The notes below the pieces were generated by a model that searched no databases, was not told the DNA's origin, and saw only the letters and a list, made by a program, of their open reading frames with translations. A program made the position numbers and the translations under genes. A stretch of 64,000 bases of DNA from Bog-532 sp963732345 (GTDB lineage Bacteria; Actinomycetota; Actinomycetes; Streptosporangiales; Streptosporangiaceae), in NCBI GenBank assembly GCA_963732345.1, contig CAVSZI010000019.1:62001-126000 (forward strand). The letters are read 5' to 3'. Below, piece after piece: positions 8,679-16,752 of the stretch (positions are counted from its first letter, which is position 1; every line of letters starts with the position of its first letter).

Positions 8679-9446
8679 ATGGGCCGGGTAGACGGCAAGG
8701 TTGCGGTGGTCACCGGAGCTGCGTACGGGATTGGCCGCGCGGCCGCCGGTCTGCTCGCACGAGAAGGGGCACAGGTCGCGGTGACCGACATTCAGTCGGA
8801 GGCCGGCCTCGAAGCGGCGGATGAGATCAGGCAGCGCGGCGGCCAGGCGCAGTACTGGCAGCTCGACACCACCGACGAACAAGCCATCCAGCGCGTCTTC
8901 GCGGAGGTGGCGGACGCGTTCGGCCACCTGGACGTCCTGGTCAACAACGCGGGCATCTCCGGAGTGAACAAGCCCACCCACGAGGTCACGCTGGAGGAAT
9001 GGAACCGTGTCATCTCGGTCAACCTCAATGGCGTGTTCCTGTGCACCAAGTACGCGATCCCCTACATGCGGCAGGCGGGCGGCGGCAGCATCATCAACCT
9101 GTCCTCCGTCTACGGGCTGGTCGGCGCGCCGGACTCGCCCCCGTACCACGCCGCAAAGGGCGGCGTGCGGCTCATGAGCAAGACCGACGCCCTGTTCTAT
9201 GCCGTGGACGGCATCCGCGTGAACTCGGTGCACCCCGGCTTTATCTGGACGCCGATGGTCGAGAACGCCTGCCGCGAGCTGGGAGATGTTGAGGAGGCAC
9301 GACGCCAGCTCACTAAGCTGCATCCGATCGGGCATCTGGGCGAGCCCGAGGACATCGCCTACGGCATCCTCTACCTCGCGTCCGACGAGGCGAAGTTCGT
9401 CACCGGCAGCGAACTTGTGATCGACGGCGGGTACACGGCCCGCTGA
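8679..9446 (+). CDS. Short-chain dehydrogenase/reductase (3-oxoacyl-reductase/HSD-like)
   Basis: A 255-residue classical SDR: VVTGAAYGIGRAAA cofactor loop (residues 10-23), Asp in VTDIQSE suggesting NAD preference, NNAGISG, catalytic Ser in INLSSVYGLVG, active-site YHAAKGG, and C-terminal VTGSELVIDGGYTAR. The sequence resembles hydroxysteroid or cyclohexanol dehydrogenase-like SDRs, but the substrate is not predictable. The ATG is preceded closely by GGAGAG. Confidence 0.85.
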   Translation: MGRVDGKVAVVTGAAYGIGRAAAGLLAREGAQVAVTDIQSEAGLEAADEIRQRGGQAQYWQLDTTDEQAIQRVFAEVADAFGHLDVLVNNAGISGVNKPTHEVTLEEWNRVISVNLNGVFLCTKYAIPYMRQAGGGSIINLSSVYGLVGAPDSPPYHAAKGGVRLMSKTDALFYAVDGIRVNSVHPGFIWTPMVENACRELGDVEEARRQLTKLHPIGHLGEPEDIAYGILYLASDEAKFVTGSELVIDGGYTAR

Positions 9447-9751
9447 ACATGATCCTGACGGTGTTCGTCGTCCTTAATCGCCGCCGCGGGCAAGTTGCTG
9501 CTGTTGATGGCACGTTTATCTGGACAGCAAGTCATGATCAACGGCAATGCTCTTCATGCACCGTCTTCTTACGAAATAAATGCGCGACCGACCGCAGATC
9601 AATCCACGCCGGCTCGTGCGTAAAGGCCCGCTGCCGTCCGTCTGCCGGACCCGCTCAGCTACCCCACCGCCCTGGTCAGCATCCTCGGAGCCGGCGCGAT
9701 CTTCGACATCGGCGGCAGCCAGCAGCTCGTCGAGGGGTGAGCCCGGGCAGC
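9447..9751. other. Intergenic stretch with a possible gene scrap
   Basis: No complete gene is visible. Positions 9648-9740 read, on the plus strand, as a 30-codon hydrophobic protein tail (LVSILGAGAIFDIGGSQQL) ending in TGA. This could be the last piece of a lost gene, but I do not recognise it. The first 150 bases have lower G+C than the neighbours. Confidence 0.3.
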
Positions 9752-10480
9752 TTACTCCGTACCCGCGGACGGACCGGGAAGCAGCAGGGCCGAGAACCGC
9801 TCGGCGGCCCGGTCGAGCTGGTCCAGGATGCGCTGCCGGGCCGCGGCGCTCAGCGGGGTGTCGGGCCGGGTGATGACGTCGCGGAGCACCGGGATGAGCG
9901 GCGCGTACTTGGCGGCCAGCCGCTCCACCCGCGGCCCGGTGGTGTGGATCAGGCCCACGCCGTTGTCGGTGAAGTCGGACGCCTTGATGACCCGCGCCCA
10001 GGGAGAGCGGTCCAGGCTGGCCGCGACGTGCTCCCGGTACTGCTCGTCCCGGTCCCGGCCGGGCTCGTATTCGGGGTTGGTCACGGCCGCGACCAGGTCG
10101 GCGACGCGCTGCCCGAACCGGCGGGCCAGGACCGCGAGGGCGCCCTCCTGGCTGCCGTCCGGGGCGAGCTGCGCGGCGTGGTCCTCGACCGCGTCGTGCA
10201 GCAGGCCGGCGATGGCCACGTCGGCGTCGCGTACCCCGTAATGCGACAGGATCCTGATCGCCACGCGCAGCAGGTGGTTCAGGTACGGCTCGTTCTGGCG
10301 CCGGTCGGTGGCGTGCAGCTCCGCCGCGAGCGCCAGGGCCTCCGCGAGGCGGCGCCGCTCCGCGTCCGGGAAGGAGGCGATCTCCGCCGTGAATCGTTCC
10401 CGCAGGCCCTCTTCGCCGTAGGTTGCGGTGATCGCGTGCAGCGGCATGGCCGAGAGCAGCCGCCGTCGCCCGTTATCCAT
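9752..10480 (-). CDS. HD-domain (RelA/SpoT-type) hydrolase-like protein
   Basis: A 242-residue protein with an HD phosphohydrolase domain. His in PYLNHLLRVA, the His-Asp pair in AGLLHDAVEDHA, and a later Asp in IKASDFTDNG supply the metal ligands in the order of the ppGpp-hydrolase domain. No synthetase or TGS/ACT domain follows, so it resembles the small standalone HD proteins. Its substrate is unknown. ATG 10480 is chosen, and an in-frame GTG at 10498 is an alternative. It is on the minus strand, tail to tail with the SDR gene. Confidence 0.7.
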   Translation of the reverse strand: MDNGRRRLLSAMPLHAITATYGEEGLRERFTAEIASFPDAERRRLAEALALAAELHATDRRQNEPYLNHLLRVAIRILSHYGVRDADVAIAGLLHDAVEDHAAQLAPDGSQEGALAVLARRFGQRVADLVAAVTNPEYEPGRDRDEQYREHVAASLDRSPWARVIKASDFTDNGVGLIHTTGPRVERLAAKYAPLIPVLRDVITRPDTPLSAAARQRILDQLDRAAERFSALLLPGPSAGTE

Positions 10481-10508
10481 ACCTTCAAGGGCTAGCACAG
10501 GCGGAGGC

Positions 10509-10760
10509 CTAGAACGGCCAGGCGTCCCGGACGGACGGCGGTGCCGGTGGCTCCATGTGCCGGTACAGCGCCCAGCCGTCGTCCTGCCAGCGGTAGACGG
10601 AGGCGGCCAGGCCCCACCGGTGGACCACCTTCACCTGCTCGAACGCCGTGGCCATCGAACGGTGATCGGTCGTGAAGCCGCTGGTGGCATAGACCCGCCA
10701 CGGCTTGGCGGGCTCCTGTGTGCGCTGAGCCTTCGTGCGCTTCGCCCTCGTACTGGCCAT
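10509..10760 (-). CDS. Small hypothetical protein (83 aa)
   Basis: ATG 10760 follows GGAAGG by nine bases and opens an 83-residue basic protein. It begins with a Lys/Arg/Thr-rich leader and ends with a Trp- and Tyr-rich segment (WRVYATSGF, VYRWQDDGWALYRHME). The longer upstream open frame is Arg-rich and not protein-like. I do not recognise a family. It is transcribed in the same direction as, and just upstream of, the HD-domain gene. Confidence 0.5.
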   Translation of the reverse strand: MASTRAKRTKAQRTQEPAKPWRVYATSGFTTDHRSMATAFEQVKVVHRWGLAASVYRWQDDGWALYRHMEPPAPPSVRDAWPF

Positions 10761-10973
10761 GCGGTGTGCCTTCCCGTCGGCGTGCGGAGAGTGTGCGCTT
10801 CCGGATGACTCATCATGCCGGCGCCTTCTGACTCGCGCAATGACCACAGCGCATCCGTATGTATTCGGTAAGTCCCAGAATGAGACACCCGGATCGGCCG
10901 GCGGATTAGCGGTGCCGGCGCGTGAGCCCATTTGCCGAGGTCGTTCCGCAAAACCGTCCGCTAAAGTCCGTTC

Positions 10974-11278
10974 ATGGCACGTTACGGTCCGCAGTTCGGC
11001 CCCGACATCACCCCGCGCACGCGCCGGGCACCGGGACCCCCGAGCCCGGGGGCCTGTCCGCGCGCCAGTTGCTCGACGCCGTGCGGCGGATCTGCTACGA
11101 GCTGCCCGTCGCCGGGATCGACCTGGTCGAGGTCGCACTGCCCTACGATCATGCCGAGATCACCGCGTCGCTGGCCAACCGCGTCGTGCTGGAGGCGCTG
11201 TCGGCGCTGGCCCGTAAGCGCCTCGACGCCGCCCGGACCTCGTGGGATCCCGGCCGCCCGCTGCTGGATGGCCGGTAG
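10974..11278 (+). pseudogene. Agmatinase/arginase-family gene with internal deletion
   Basis: ATG 10974 begins with MARYGPQFGPDIT, an N-terminus typical of actinobacterial agmatinases. The text then jumps, with a frame change, to AHAPGTGTPEPGG followed by LSARQLLDAVRRICYELPV and a VEVALPYDHAEITA segment. The second part is the family's C-terminal signature and ends normally at 11278. Everything between, including the first metal-binding motifs, is missing. This is therefore a dead ureohydrolase gene created by a deletion of most of its coding length. Confidence 0.75.
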
Positions 11279-11346
11279 GTTCCCGGCTCAGCGCGGGTAA
11301 CGCAGAGACAGCCGCCCGTACGGGCGGCGGTGGGGATGGCGGGAGT

Positions 11347-12774
11347 ATGGACGCGGTCGACGCGGTGGTGGTAGGCGCGGGGCCGAACGGCCTGGCCGCG
11401 GCGATCACCCTGGCCCAGGCCGGGCTGGAGGTCGTGGTCTGCGAGGGCGCGGACACGGTGGGCGGCGGGGCTCGCACCGAGGAGCTGACGCTCCCGGGGT
11501 TCTGGCACGATCCCTGCTCGGCCGTTCATCCGCTCGGCGCGGGGTCCCCGGTGCTGCGGGCCTGGCCGCTGGAGCAGCACGGCCTGTCGTGGATCCAGCC
11601 GGACCTGGCGCTCGCCCATCCCTTCCCGGACGGGTCAGCGGCCACCCTGGCGCGCTCCATGACTGGCACCGCGGCGTCCCTGAGTGCCGACCGGCAGGCC
11701 TATCTCCGGCTGCTGCGGCCGTTCGCGGGCCGCTGGGATGAGCTGGTCCCGGACGTGCTCCGGGCGCCGCTGAACGGCCTGCCGCGCCACCCACTGCTAC
11801 TGGCCCGCTTCGGCCTGCCCGGTCTGGCGCCCGCCGACGCGCTGGCGCATTACTTCCGCGGTGAGCGCGCCCGGGGCCTGCTGGCCGGTCTCGCGGCCCA
11901 TGCCACGGCCCCGCTGACGTCGCCCGCCACCAGCGCCGTGGCGCTGATGTTCGCCCTGGCCGCGCACGAGGTTGGCTGGCCCTTCCCGCGCGGCGGCACC
12001 CAGGCCCTTTCCGGTGCCATGGCCAGCCTGCTGACGTCGTTCGGTGGGACGATCAGGACCGGCCAGCCAGTCCGTGACCTGGCCGGGCTGCCCCGGGCTC
12101 GTGCCTACCTGTTCGACACCTCGCCCGAGCAGATGGCCAGCATCGCCGGCTCCCGGCTGCCGCCGCGCTATGCCGGCCGGCTCCGCCGCTACCGGCACGG
12201 ACCGGGCGCCTTCAAGATTGACTACGCGCTGAGCGGCCCGGTGCCGTGGACCGCCGGAGCCTGCCGCCGGGCCGGAACCGTGCACCTGGGGTCGTCCCTG
12301 GACGACATCGGCGCCGCGCTGCGATCGGTGCATCGTGGCACAGCGCCGCCGCGCCCCTTCCTCATCACCGCCCAGCCGAGCCTGTTCGACCCGGCCCGCG
12401 CGCCAGCGGGCTCGCACGTCTTCTGGGTGTATTGCCAGGTGCCGAACGGATGGCCGCGGGACCATACCGCCGCCATCGAGGCGCAGATCGAGCGGTTCGC
12501 CCCCGGCTTCCGCGACCTGGTCCTGGCCCGCACGGTCACGGCCCCGGCCGGCATCGAGGCCCGCAACCCGAACAATGTGGGCGGGGACATCGCCGCCGGC
12601 CGCTGTGACCAGCTCCGCCTGCTCTTCCGGCCGACGTTCGCGCCCGTGCCGTACGCCACACCGGACCGGTCCATCTACCTGTGCTCGGCGGCGACACCGC
12701 CCGGCCCCGGGGTGCACGGCATGTGCGGGTATCACGCGGCCTCGACCGCGCTGCGGCGGGCCTTCGGCCGGTGA
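11347..12774 (+). CDS. FAD-dependent oxidoreductase, phytoene-desaturase-like
   Basis: A 475-residue flavoprotein. The dinucleotide-binding motif VVVGAGPNGLAAAITLAQAG lies at residues 6-25, and GGGARTEEL follows, as in the phytoene dehydrogenase / carotenoid isomerase-like group. A mid-protein PRGGTQALSGAMASLL and a C-terminal CSAATPPGPGVHGMCGYHAA complete the family pattern. Such actinobacterial proteins are usually of unknown substrate, and no carotenoid genes are nearby. ATG 11347 is preceded by GGCGGGAGT. It ends five bases before the lipase-maturation-factor-like scrap. Confidence 0.8.
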   Translation: MDAVDAVVVGAGPNGLAAAITLAQAGLEVVVCEGADTVGGGARTEELTLPGFWHDPCSAVHPLGAGSPVLRAWPLEQHGLSWIQPDLALAHPFPDGSAATLARSMTGTAASLSADRQAYLRLLRPFAGRWDELVPDVLRAPLNGLPRHPLLLARFGLPGLAPADALAHYFRGERARGLLAGLAAHATAPLTSPATSAVALMFALAAHEVGWPFPRGGTQALSGAMASLLTSFGGTIRTGQPVRDLAGLPRARAYLFDTSPEQMASIAGSRLPPRYAGRLRRYRHGPGAFKIDYALSGPVPWTAGACRRAGTVHLGSSLDDIGAALRSVHRGTAPPRPFLITAQPSLFDPARAPAGSHVFWVYCQVPNGWPRDHTAAIEAQIERFAPGFRDLVLARTVTAPAGIEARNPNNVGGDIAAGRCDQLRLLFRPTFAPVPYATPDRSIYLCSAATPPGPGVHGMCGYHAASTALRRAFGR

Positions 12775-12778
12775 TGCG

Positions 12779-12952
12779 ATGCGCCCCCCCGACTTCCCCG
12801 GCGCGCCGCCCGTCTTCGTGCGGGCCCGCCTCTACCGGTACCGGTTCACGACCTGGCGCGAACTCCGGGCGACCGGGGCCTGGTGGCATCGCTCGCCGAT
12901 CCGTGACTACGTTCCGCCCGTCACCCGGCGGCGGCAGGATCGGGTAACCTGA
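12779..12952 (+). pseudogene. C-terminal remnant of a lipase maturation factor-like protein
   Basis: The 57-residue frame contains RARLYRYRFTTWRELRATGA followed by WWHR and then YVPPV. This is the typical end of actinobacterial lipase maturation factor membrane proteins, where RYRFT and the WW-x-R pair are conserved. All the transmembrane part is missing. It is either a scrap or, less likely, a small protein co-translated with the upstream oxidoreductase. Confidence 0.55.
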
Positions 12953-13000
12953 CCTGCGACCCGTAACGCGCCGCATGCCTAGTCGGCGCGGTGGTCTTAG

Positions 13001-13074
13001 GGCGGAGTAGCTCAGTCAGGCAGAGCAAGCGGCTCATAATCGCTGTGTCGCCGGTTCAAGTCCGGCCTCCGCTA
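13001..13074 (+). tRNA. tRNA-Met (CAT anticodon)
   Basis: A full cloverleaf: acceptor GGCGGAG pairs with CTCCGCT (a G-U pair at the first position), D stem GCTC/GAGC, anticodon loop CTCATAA with CAT, T arm GCCGG-TTCAAGT-CCGGC, discriminator A. The CCA end is not encoded. Its place just before rpmG matches the conserved actinobacterial order, which supports elongator Met. A lysidine-modified Ile tRNA with the same anticodon cannot be strictly excluded. Confidence 0.93.
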
Positions 13075-13122
13075 CGGACAACGATGCTTGCCGAGCTTCG
13101 ATCGGTGGCGCCGTTGTCTCAG

Positions 13123-13190
13123 CGCTAGCCCGGGGGGACGACCCCCGGAACCCCCGGTGCGGGCCTTCGGCCCGCGGGGCGGGAGCCGGT
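13123..13190 (-). repeat. Dispersed repeat family, module B copy
   Basis: A hairpin-rich GC block with the pattern GCTAGCCCGGGGGGACGACC, then CCCCGGAACCCCC, then a GCGGGCC-ttc-GGCCCGC hairpin. It is the reverse-complement orientation of the module B found at 30799 and 59710. It lies between tRNA-Met and rpmG. No protein frame uses it. Confidence 0.7.
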
Positions 13191-13274
13191 GGGCCACGTA
13201 GGCCTGCGGGGAACAAGGACGGCGCTTGATACACTGTCTCGCTGTCCAACCTTGAACGAGAAAGGCACATCGCC

Positions 13275-13439
13275 GTGGCTGCCACCGATGTCCGGCCCAA
13301 GATCACCCTGGCCTGCCAGGAGTGTAAGCACCGCAACTACATCACCCGCAAGAACCGGCGCAACGACCCTGACCGGCTCGAGCTGAAGAAGTACTGCCCG
13401 AACTGCCGCTGCCACCGGCCGCACCGCGAAACCCGCTGA
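13275..13439 (+). CDS. rpmG: 50S ribosomal protein L33 (zinc-ribbon type)
   Basis: A 54-residue L33 starting at GTG 13275 after AACGAGAAAGG. It has two Cys pairs, CQEC near residue 14 and CPNC near 42, so it is the zinc-binding (C+) form. KNRRNDPDRLELKKYCPNC is diagnostic. A TACACT -10-like box at about 13230 may drive it. It begins the conserved rpmG / MaoC dehydratase / murB group. Confidence 0.95.
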   Translation: MAATDVRPKITLACQECKHRNYITRKNRRNDPDRLELKKYCPNCRCHRPHRETR

Positions 13440-13447
13440 CCGTCCCG

Positions 13448-13897
13448 ATGACGCTCAACCGGGACTACATCGGCCGGAGTTTCCCGCCGTCCGAGCCGTA
13501 CGAGGTCAGCCGGGTCAAGATCGCCGAGTTCGCCGATGCGATCGGCGATCCCAGCCCGCTGTGCCGTGATCGTGACGCGGCCCGGGCCGCCGGGTACCCG
13601 GACGTCATCGCGCCGCCCACGTTCGCGATCGTCATCACCATGGCGAACAGCTCCCACGCGGTGACCGACCAGGACCTGGGGCTCGACTACTCGATGGTGG
13701 TGCACGGCGAACAGCAGTTCGCGCACTCGCGTCCGCTGCACGCCGGGGACGTGGTGGTGGCGCAGTCCACGATCACCGACATCCGGGACGCCGGGCGCAA
13801 CGTCATGCTGACCACCCGGACTGACATCAAGACCACCGGCGGCGAGCACGTCTGCACCGCACTGTCCACGCTCGTCGAACGCGGCGGAGCGGGCTGA
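13448..13897 (+). CDS. MaoC-like dehydratase, HadA/UPF0336 type
   Basis: A 149-residue hot-dog-fold protein of the FAS1/HadA-like group. It opens with NRDYIGRSFPPSEPYEVSR and has PDVIAPPTFAIVITM and the YSMVVHGEQQFAHSRPLHAG strand-turn. In mycobacteria the homologue HadA pairs with HadB to dehydrate 3-hydroxyacyl-ACP in long-chain fatty-acid elongation. The position right after rpmG and before a MaoC partner fits that pair. It starts nine bases after rpmG, so it is probably co-transcribed. The exact substrate in this organism is inferred. Confidence 0.85.
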   Translation: MTLNRDYIGRSFPPSEPYEVSRVKIAEFADAIGDPSPLCRDRDAARAAGYPDVIAPPTFAIVITMANSSHAVTDQDLGLDYSMVVHGEQQFAHSRPLHAGDVVVAQSTITDIRDAGRNVMLTTRTDIKTTGGEHVCTALSTLVERGGAG

Positions 13898-14031
13898 CGC
13901 GGGCACATACATTGACGCAGGACTGTGCCCGCGCGATACGAGCGGCATCGGGGGATGCCGCGGAAACGGGGGCCTGACCGGGGAAAGACGCGGGCGCGAC
14001 GGCCGCGAATCTGAAGCGGAAGGCGGGAACG

Positions 14032-14457
14032 GTGGCAGCGACGGTTAGATACGCGGACGTGCAGCCCGGTGCCGAACTGGCAGCCAGGAGCTACCCGGTC
14101 ACCCGGCTCGACCTGGTGAAGTACGCAGGCGCATCCGGGGACTTCAACGTCATCCACTGGAACGAGCGCGTCGCCAAGTCGGTCGGCCTGCCCGACGTCA
14201 TAGCGCACGGCATGTTCACGATGGCTCAGGCCGGGCGTTTCGCGAGTGAATGGGCGGGCGATCCAGGCGCGGTCGTCGAGTTCGGCGTGCGGTTCTCCTC
14301 CCTGGTTGTCGTCCCCGACGACAAGGGGACCACGATCGAGGTCAGCGGCACCGTCGAGGAGAAGCTGGACGGCAACAAGGTCGTGCTGGCGCTGGTGGCC
14401 CGGTCGGGTGGCACCAAGGTCCTGAGCCGCGCCCGGGCGGTCGTGGTCCTGCCCTGA
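14032..14457 (+). CDS. MaoC-like dehydratase, HadB type
   Basis: A 141-residue R-hydratase-like hot-dog protein. The hydratase motif is present: Asp and His in SGDFNVIHWNERVAKSVGLP, followed by DVIAHGMFTMAQ. This is the catalytic partner expected for the HadA-like protein upstream. The start is GTG 14032 after GGCGGGAAC. Its TGA overlaps the ATG of murB by one base, so the two are translationally coupled. Confidence 0.85.
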   Translation: MAATVRYADVQPGAELAARSYPVTRLDLVKYAGASGDFNVIHWNERVAKSVGLPDVIAHGMFTMAQAGRFASEWAGDPGAVVEFGVRFSSLVVVPDDKGTTIEVSGTVEEKLDGNKVVLALVARSGGTKVLSRARAVVVLP

Positions 14458-15650
14458 TGGGCTCCGCCCCGCTCGCCGGCTACACCACGCTGGGTCTCGG
14501 TGGTCCTGCCGCCACCCTGATCGAGGCCGGCGGCGAGGCCGGGCTCGTCTCGGCGGTCCGCCGCGCCGACAAGCGCGGTGAGCCGGTCCTCGTGCTCGGC
14601 GGCGGTAGCAACGTGGTGATCGCCGACGAAGGATTTCCCGGCCTGGTCGTCCGCGTCGGCACCCGCGGGATGTCCTTCGCCGCCGCTGACCCCGCTGACC
14701 CCGCTGACCCCGCTGGCCCCACCGGCCCCACCGGCCCCGTCCGCCCCGGCAAAGCGGGCTCCGCCCCCGTGGCCCTGACCGTCGCGGCGGGCGAGAACTG
14801 GGACGACGTGGTCGCCCGGTGCGTGGCCGAGGGACTGGCCGGGCTGGAATGCCTATCCGGGATTCCCGGTCTGGCCGGCGCCACCCCGATCCAGAACGTC
14901 GGCGCCTACGGCCAGGAAGTAGCCGACACGATCACCAGCGTGCGCGTCTACGATCGCCAGCAGCGCTGCGTCACCGAGATGCCGGCCGCGGTGTGCGGGT
15001 TCGGCTACCGGACCAGTTTCTTCAAGCGCACGCCGTTCGCGCCCGGCTCCGCCACCGGGCGGTTCGCCGTGCTGGCGGTCACCTTCCGGCTCACCCCCGG
15101 TCCCCAATCCGGCCCCCAGTCCTCTCCCATCCGCTATCCCGAGCTGGCCACCGAACTCGGCGTTGCCCCCGGCGACCGGGTGCCCCTCGGCGAGGCCCGT
15201 TCGGCCGTGCTGAAGCTGCGCGCGCGCAAGGGGATGGTGCTCGATGCCGGGGATCCGGATACCCGCAGCGCCGGGTCGTTCTTCACCAACCCGGTCCTCA
15301 CCGCGGGCGAGTTCGCCGCCGTCACACGCCGGGCCCGGCAGTCCATGGGGCCGGGTGACCCGGACCTCCGCGTGCCGCACTTCCCGGCCCCGGACGGGCA
15401 CGTCAAGGTGCCGGCCGCCTGGCTGATCGAGCACGCCGGCTTCGGCAAGGGCTACGCCGGCCAGACCGGCGGCCCCAGCGGGCCGGGCGCGGCCCGCATC
15501 TCGTCCAAGCACACGCTGGCCCTCGTCAACCCCGGCGCGGCCAGCACAGCCAGCCTGCTGGCCCTCGCCCGGGAAATCCGCGCGGGCGTGCGGGACGCCT
15601 TCGGCGTGACCCTGGACATCGAGCCGGTGCTCGTCGGCATCTCGGCCTGA
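14457..15650 (+). CDS. murB: UDP-N-acetylenolpyruvoylglucosamine reductase
   Basis: A 397-residue MurB, which reduces UDP-GlcNAc-enolpyruvate to UDP-MurNAc with NADPH and FAD. FAD-domain motifs are VLGGGSNVVIADEG (residues 46-59) and GIPGLAGATPIQNVGAYGQE. The catalytic Ser is in DTRSAGSFFTNPV, and the C-terminal Glu region is close to DIEPVLVG. A low-complexity insert of Asp-Pro-Ala and Gly-Pro-Thr units (about residues 78-100, from 9-base DNA repeats at 14684-14745) sits in a loop. It is coupled to the upstream dehydratase by a one-base overlap. Confidence 0.95.
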   Translation: MGSAPLAGYTTLGLGGPAATLIEAGGEAGLVSAVRRADKRGEPVLVLGGGSNVVIADEGFPGLVVRVGTRGMSFAAADPADPADPAGPTGPTGPVRPGKAGSAPVALTVAAGENWDDVVARCVAEGLAGLECLSGIPGLAGATPIQNVGAYGQEVADTITSVRVYDRQQRCVTEMPAAVCGFGYRTSFFKRTPFAPGSATGRFAVLAVTFRLTPGPQSGPQSSPIRYPELATELGVAPGDRVPLGEARSAVLKLRARKGMVLDAGDPDTRSAGSFFTNPVLTAGEFAAVTRRARQSMGPGDPDLRVPHFPAPDGHVKVPAAWLIEHAGFGKGYAGQTGGPSGPGAARISSKHTLALVNPGAASTASLLALAREIRAGVRDAFGVTLDIEPVLVGISA

Positions 15651-15708
15651 CTCCCGGCAGGACGTCCCGGCCGGTCGCGCGGCGGGCCCGGTCGCTGAGC
15701 GCGGCCGG

Positions 15709-16725
15709 TCAGGCGGCGCCGAGCCAGGTGTCGATCCCGGCCAGTACACCCAGCCGCACCGCGTCCGGCGCGGCCGAGCCCAGCACCGACATCCGGGCCA
15801 GGTCGGCCAGCTCGGCGTCGGTGAAGCCGTGCTGGCGGCGGGCGATGCCGTACTGGGCGACCAGCCGCGAGCCGAACAGCAGCGGGTCGTCGGCGCCCAG
15901 TGCGATCGGGACCCCGGCCTCGAACAGCCGCCGCACCGGCACGTCCCGGGTGCGCGTGGCGATACCCAGCGCCACGTTGGACGACGGGCAGACCTCCAGC
16001 GTCACGGCCTGGCTGGCCAGCCGCTTGACCAGCTTGTCGTCGATCGCGGCCAGCACGCCGTGGCCGATCCGGTCCGCGTGCAGTTCATCCAGGCAGGCCC
16101 GGACGCTCTCGGGACCGACGAGCTCACCGCCGTGCGGCACCGCGAGCAGGCCGCGCCGTTCGGCGATGCGGAAGGCGGGCGCGAAGTCTTCCGCGCGGCC
16201 CCGCCGCTCGTCGTTGCTGAGCCCGAATCCGGTCACGCCGCGCCCCGCGTACTGGACCGCCAACCGGGCCAGCGCGCGCGCGTCGAGCGGGTGCCGGGTC
16301 CGGTTCGCGGCAATGACCACCCCGATCCCTACCCCGGTGAGCGCGGTGGCGTCCGCCGCCGCGGCGAGCACGAGCTCCACCGTGGGCGTCAGGCCGCCGA
16401 ACCGCCCGGCGTACCCGGACGGATCGATCTGGATCTCCAGCCAGCGGGATCCTTCCGCCCGCTCGTCCTCGGCGATCTCGGTCAGCAGCCGCTGGATGTC
16501 CGCCGGTGTGCGCAGTACCGACCGTGCCGTGTCGTAAAGCCGCTGGAACCGGAACCAGCCCCGTTCGTCCGCGCCGCTCAGCTCCGGCGGCCACTCCTCG
16601 ACCAGCGCGGCGGGTAGGTGAACGCGGTGGGTGCGGGCGAGATCGACCAGGGTCGAGTGCCGCATCGCCCCCGTCAGATGAAGGTGCAGATGCGCCTTGG
16701 GCAGCTGATCGAGCGGACGGGCCAT
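15709..16725 (-). CDS. add: Adenosine deaminase family protein
   Basis: A 338-residue amidohydrolase. The metal site HLHLTG is at residues 12-17. Later come the IGVVIAANRTRHP segment, His/Glu in LAVPHGGELVGPESV, RIGHGV, CPSSNVALG and the Asp pair in IALGADDPLLFG. This matches adenosine deaminase, which converts adenosine to inosine, although the DNA cannot distinguish related aminohydrolase substrates. It is tail to tail with murB and in the same direction as the aminotransferase upstream. Confidence 0.88.
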   Translation of the reverse strand: MARPLDQLPKAHLHLHLTGAMRHSTLVDLARTHRVHLPAALVEEWPPELSGADERGWFRFQRLYDTARSVLRTPADIQRLLTEIAEDERAEGSRWLEIQIDPSGYAGRFGGLTPTVELVLAAAADATALTGVGIGVVIAANRTRHPLDARALARLAVQYAGRGVTGFGLSNDERRGRAEDFAPAFRIAERRGLLAVPHGGELVGPESVRACLDELHADRIGHGVLAAIDDKLVKRLASQAVTLEVCPSSNVALGIATRTRDVPVRRLFEAGVPIALGADDPLLFGSRLVAQYGIARRQHGFTDAELADLARMSVLGSAAPDAVRLGVLAGIDTWLGAA

Positions 16726-16752
16726 CCGCCTAGTCTGCCCGCCACCGTGGGG

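Noticed and set aside
8294..8824. 176-codon plus-strand frame upstream of the second SDR
   Set aside because: The composition is Arg/Gly/Ser-rich, there is no ribosome binding site, and it overlaps the true SDR start in another frame.
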